From positions 6,215 to 14,825 of the forward strand of contig DBAE01000129.1 of NCBI GenBank assembly GCA_002291495.1: a stretch of DNA of 8,611 nt, given 5' to 3'. Under the pieces are notes generated by a model. The model did not search any database, was not told the origin of the DNA, and saw nothing but the letters and a program-made list of their open reading frames with translations. Positions 5,532-8,611 of the stretch are shown in pieces (positions within the stretch are counted from its first letter, which is position 1; every line of letters starts with the position of its first letter). This stretch comes from Bacteriovoracaceae bacterium UBA1018 (GTDB lineage: Bacteria > Bdellovibrionota > UBA1018). A program made the translations under genes and the position numbers.

Positions 5532-6142
5532 GATTCAGACCCCAATCGATCCATGAGATTTTTAAGCATCGATCCAGTAGCGCCCCAGATCCTGTGATGA
5601 TCGATCATAAATACATCGATGGGATAGACTAGATCGCTCCCAGGGACTTGCATATTCTCACGACGGTAGATGCCTTCCGTACGTAGGACACTCAGCGGTG
5701 CCCAGAAGGCCTCGGCGATTTCATCAGCACTCAGACTCATGGAGACTTCTTCGATAGGTTTTTCGAGCAAACCAATCACAGGCGTAATCACAAAGCCCGT
5801 AACAGTGGAGAGCTCTGGCAGTTGGCCTACGACTCGAATCAGTCGACGATCAATTCCAACTTCTTCTTCAGTCTCGCGTAGCGCCGCGGTCAAAGGGCCA
5901 TGTTCGAGCAGATCCTCTGGATCAACTCTCCCACCTGGAAATGCATACTGACCCTTATGGGTATCAACGGTTTCTGTTCGTCGGGTAAGCAACAGACACG
6001 GATCATCCGGAGACCCAGAACGATAACCGAAAAGGATCATCACGGCCGCGGCTAAAGAGTTTGCACTAGTAATATTGCGATACCGATCAAAATCAAGTTC
6101 GAGACTTAAGGCTTTGATCAGTCGTTCTTCGAACAGTCGCAT
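5525..6142 (-). CDS. Nudix hydrolase, CoA pyrophosphatase-like (NudL type)
   Basis: The product is 205 residues, a usual length for the NudL/PCD1 group, which splits CoA into 3',5'-ADP and 4'-phosphopantetheine. Features seen: LLLTRRTETVDTHKGQYAFPGG at about residues 50-71 matches the UPF0035 signature (LLTxR...H.GQ..FPGG) that marks CoA pyrophosphatases. The Nudix helix follows at residues 89-97 (RETEEEVGI) with the metal-binding Glu residues. By my count there are 18 positions from Gly71 to Arg89 instead of the canonical 14, so the loop before the helix is about four residues longer. After it comes LPELSTVTGFVITPVIG, typical of the group. The start ATG 6142 lies 9 bases after the regulator's TAA, and AGGG sits very close to it. 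The substrate is inferred from family membership. Confidence 0.85.
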   Translation of the reverse strand: MRLFEERLIKALSLELDFDRYRNITSANSLAAAVMILFGYRSGSPDDPCLLLTRRTETVDTHKGQYAFPGGRVDPEDLLEHGPLTAALRETEEEVGIDRRLIRVVGQLPELSTVTGFVITPVIGLLEKPIEEVSMSLSADEIAEAFWAPLSVLRTEGIYRRENMQVPGSDLVYPIDVFMIDHHRIWGATGSMLKNLMDRLGSESC

Positions 6143-6151
6143 AGCCCTGAG

Positions 6152-7417
6152 TTAATCCTTCCCTTTGAGTGCAATCCCGTATCGTTGTGCTTTACGATAA
6201 AGAGTCGCACGATCGATCCCCAAGACTTCAGAGGCTTTTGATTTATTAAATCCTACATCCTCTAAGACGCGTACGATATGATCTCGCTCGAGTTGCTCGA
6301 GCGAACTACTTGCAGGTGCTTGGTTGTGAATTGGCTTATCAATATTGATATCCGGAAAGTCTTCTGGATAGAGCACTGCAATCGATGTCATGGCTACCGC
6401 ACGCTCAATCGCGTGTTCAAGCTCTCGGATATTTCCTGGCCAGCTATAGTTTTTCAGAAGCTGCATGGCTTCCTCAGAGAGATGCGAAACAGCCTTCTTA
6501 TTTTTAACCGCATAGCGCTCTAAGAAGTATCCCACGAGTTCTGGGATATCTTCGATACGATCTCGCAGCGGTGGCAGAGCCAGGGTGATGACATTCAGTT
6601 TGTAAAAGAGATCGTCTTTGATTTTTCCGTTCTTAACTAGATCTTCGCCATCCCGTCGGCTCGCAGAGATCAGGCGCACCTCAATCGACTTAGCTTCCGA
6701 GTTTTGAATCGCGCGTAACAAACGCAACTGGCACGGAGGAGTAAGATCCGAGATTTCATCTAAAAAAATAGTCCCACCAGCGGCTTCAGCCAGATGCTCT
6801 TCGAAACGCTCTGCTTCAGTACAACTGGCTACAACAAATGGTTTATCACGATGAGGACTATTGTAATGAATCGTGCGCGCGGCAAGCTCTTTTCCGGTTC
6901 CACTTTCACCGGATATAAATACCGCGCTCTTACTAATCGCTGCACGTGCAAGAGTTTTGTAGGCCTCGATGATTTTTGGCGACTTACCGATCATGGTCGG
7001 TGTGTGCAGGTCTAAAGGTTTTCCTGAGCTTGAACCGCGAAGACTCGCTTTCATGCCTTCCCAGTGTTTAGCGGCTCGAGCGACAACAGACTTGAGCTCA
7101 TTCATTTTAAATGGCTTACTGACGTAATCAAAAGCTCCGTCTTTGATGGCTTCGAGCGCACCTTCTAAACTTCCAAATCCGGTCATCAAAATGACCACCG
7201 AGTCGCGTGCATTTTCTTTGGCGTATCTCAAAACTTCAAAGCCATTGAGTTCCACCATGCGAACATCTGAAAGGATAATTGCGTAGTTTTGTTTTTTGAG
7301 GAGTGCGAGCGCTTCTTCACCACTTTGAGCAAGTTGTACTTGATAGCCTTCGCGATCAAGAACCTCTCCCACAAGTTTGCGCATGACCTCATCGTCATCA
7401 ACTACTAAGATTTTCAT
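6152..7417 (-). CDS. NtrC-family response regulator lacking the GAFTGA loop
   Basis: The product is 421 residues. Receiver domain, residues 1-120: acidic pair Asp7/Asp8, phospho-acceptor Asp51, Thr79, Lys101. AAA+ domain from about 142: Walker A GESGTGKE (170-177), Walker B TIFLDE (216-221), arginine-finger region DDLFYKLNV (268-276) and a WPGNIREL motif. C-terminal Fis-type helix-turn-helix: NKSKASEVLGIDRATLYRK. Between Walker A and Walker B only about 40 residues remain (VVASCTEAERFEEHLAEAAG). The usual ELFGHxxGAFTGA segment, which contacts sigma54, is absent. Sensor I reads VRLISASRRD without the usual Asn. Family precedents without GAFTGA include TyrR and Rhodobacter capsulatus NtrC, which act with sigma70. 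It follows the kinase by 31 bases. AGGAG lies unusually far (15 bases) from the ATG, but MKILVVDDD is the natural start. Confidence 0.92.
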   Translation of the reverse strand: MKILVVDDDEVMRKLVGEVLDREGYQVQLAQSGEEALALLKKQNYAIILSDVRMVELNGFEVLRYAKENARDSVVILMTGFGSLEGALEAIKDGAFDYVSKPFKMNELKSVVARAAKHWEGMKASLRGSSSGKPLDLHTPTMIGKSPKIIEAYKTLARAAISKSAVFISGESGTGKELAARTIHYNSPHRDKPFVVASCTEAERFEEHLAEAAGGTIFLDEISDLTPPCQLRLLRAIQNSEAKSIEVRLISASRRDGEDLVKNGKIKDDLFYKLNVITLALPPLRDRIEDIPELVGYFLERYAVKNKKAVSHLSEEAMQLLKNYSWPGNIRELEHAIERAVAMTSIAVLYPEDFPDINIDKPIHNQAPASSSLEQLERDHIVRVLEDVGFNKSKASEVLGIDRATLYRKAQRYGIALKGKD

Positions 7418-7448
7418 GATGTCTGCACTGCTCTCCTACTTAAACGCC

Positions 7449-8611
7449 TCATTGATAAGGCAAACGGATGGTCACTCGAGTCCACTGAGCTTGTTTTGAA
7501 TCGACTTCAAGAACTCCTCCATATTTATGGGCTAATTCCTGACAAATGGTCAAGCCAAGTCCTGTCCCCTCACCAGGCCTTTTAGTCGTGTAGAAAGGCT
7601 TAAGGACCTTTGCGAGGTCGGCTTTACCGATTCCCTCACCTGTATCAAATACCGCAATTACAGCCCATTCTCGACCTGCTATTTCGGTAACGCGAGTAGA
7701 TAACTCCAAGATCTTCTGATCTTTGGGGTTCCTTTCCGCCTTATACTTCATACTATCGAGCGAATTGTTGACCAGATTAAGCAACATCTGCTCTAAATCA
7801 AGCGGTACGATCCGGATAGGCCCCATCGAACGATTAAAGTCGCGACGCACTTCAACATCAAGGGTCTCCGTTCGAGGACGCACGATCCTCAGTGTTTGCT
7901 CGATGACGTGCATTGGATCAACGAGCTGTTTTTGCGAAACTGGTTTCGCCGTACTCTGTAAAAAGCCCTTCACAATTTTCTCGATCTTATTGAGCTGACC
8001 TTCGACAATTTCAAAGCGTTCAGACAAGCGCGGAGTGGCTTGCACTTCTTCTTTCAAGAGCTGGAGATGACCTCCGATTGCATTGAGAGGTGTCCCTACT
8101 TCGTGAGCAAAGCTTGCCGTGAGCTGACCCATTGCTGCTAACTTTTCTGTATTCATGAGCTGACGTTCGGTTTCGTGCAACTGCGCACTCAACTGTAAGT
8201 TTTGATCTTCAGCAACGCGAAGCCTGCGATCATTCGAAATCGTCTTACGTAGAAAGTAACTCAGCACCAAAAACAAAAGCACCATACTAATCGCCGCAGC
8301 GAGAGCAGTTGTCGTCCATAAGATTCCAACCATCACGGCGACAAGTTTCAGCGATACATCGACATGTACAATTCCTAGAATTCTTCGAGTTGATTTTGGG
8401 TCCTTGGTCTTTCTGACAATCGGTACAAATATTTTCCAACCTGGTTCATCTAACTCATTAACAAAATATTCTGCCGAGGTGGTTTCGACCCACGGGATCG
8501 TGAGTGGAGCAGTTCCAGGTGGTTCCTCAACAGTCGATGCAACACGTTGTAACTCGACAGTGTCTCCCACTCTCGAAAAAACATCGATCCTTCGGATATG
8601 AGGACTCGTAT
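7449..8611 (-). CDS. Sensor histidine kinase, NtrB/AtoS-like (5'-partial)
   Basis: The frame is open to the window edge. The GTG at 8570 is internal, since the codons before it (HIRRIDVFSR) continue the sensor domain, so the start lies beyond 8611. Counting from that GTG: the end of a periplasmic sensor domain (1-70, with a strand LGIVHVDVS as in Cache/PAS-like sensors); a long hydrophobic segment at 75-106; a coiled coil at 112-145; the HisKA H-box FAHEVGTPLNAI with phospho-acceptor His156 (codon 8105-8103); the N-box LLNLVNNSLDSMK (263-275); the G1 box DTGEGIG (309-315); the F-box KPFYTTK (324-330); and the G2 box GEGTGLGL (333-340). All catalytic boxes are intact. It should phosphorylate Asp51 of the regulator encoded 31 bases downstream. 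The signal is unknown because the sensor region is incomplete. Confidence 0.93.
   Translation of the reverse strand, partial: TSPHIRRIDVFSRVGDTVELQRVASTVEEPPGTAPLTIPWVETTSAEYFVNELDEPGWKIFVPIVRKTKDPKSTRRILGIVHVDVSLKLVAVMVGILWTTTALAAAISMVLLFLVLSYFLRKTISNDRRLRVAEDQNLQLSAQLHETERQLMNTEKLAAMGQLTASFAHEVGTPLNAIGGHLQLLKEEVQATPRLSERFEIVEGQLNKIEKIVKGFLQSTAKPVSQKQLVDPMHVIEQTLRIVRPRTETLDVEVRRDFNRSMGPIRIVPLDLEQMLLNLVNNSLDSMKYKAERNPKDQKILELSTRVTEIAGREWAVIAVFDTGEGIGKADLAKVLKPFYTTKRPGEGTGLGLTICQELAHKYGGVLEVDSKQAQWTRVTIRLPYQ

Noticed and set aside
1..8611. CRISPR arrays, tRNA or rRNA genes, insertion sequences, attachment sites
   Set aside because: No regular repeats, no tRNA-like cloverleaf, no transposase-like protein and no terminal inverted repeats were seen on either strand.

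Overview
The window is most likely chromosomal DNA from a Gram-negative, delta-proteobacteria-like or Bdellovibrionota-like organism. This is inferred from gene content only: many exported proteins, an outer-membrane barrel, a lipoprotein, an NtrB/NtrC-type two-component pair and a DUF2779 protein. No marker gene fixes the taxon.

Layout. Positions 1-655 (+) hold the 3' end of a DUF2779-family protein. Positions 735-1541 (+) hold an exported protein of unknown family with Rossmann/SLOG-like glycine motifs, behind a clear sigma70-type promoter. Every other gene is on the minus strand. Reading that strand 5' to 3', from high to low coordinates: a sensor histidine kinase (runs in from beyond 8611, ends 7449), an NtrC-type response regulator (7417-6152), a Nudix CoA-pyrophosphatase-like hydrolase (6142-5525) and a small membrane protein (5531-5172). 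These four are tightly packed and probably form one operon. Next come three exported or membrane proteins: a secreted protein (5101-4163), a lipoprotein with a C-terminal DUF1566/Lcl-like domain (3949-2891) and a membrane protein (2777-2113). An outer-membrane beta-barrel gene (2109-1600) follows.

The main observation is that the three consecutive secreted/membrane genes between about 2.1 and 5.1 kb are all damaged, while their neighbours on both sides read cleanly. The lipoprotein gene has one continuous frame of 352 sense-length codons, from a strong ribosome binding site to a rho-independent terminator. It is broken by three in-frame stops: TAG at codon 3, TGA at codon 208 and TGA at codon 308. 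The 5101 gene carries an apparent one-base insertion plus a TAG that cut off a coding-like tail, and its terminator lies just after the ancestral stop. The 2777 gene has its signal peptide in one frame and its body in another. This fits a decaying patch of accessory surface genes, locally poor sequence, or (least likely) recoding.

A second point of interest is the response regulator. Its receiver, Walker A, Walker B and Fis-type DNA-binding parts are intact, but the segment that normally carries the GAFTGA sigma54-contact loop is missing. It may therefore regulate without sigma54.
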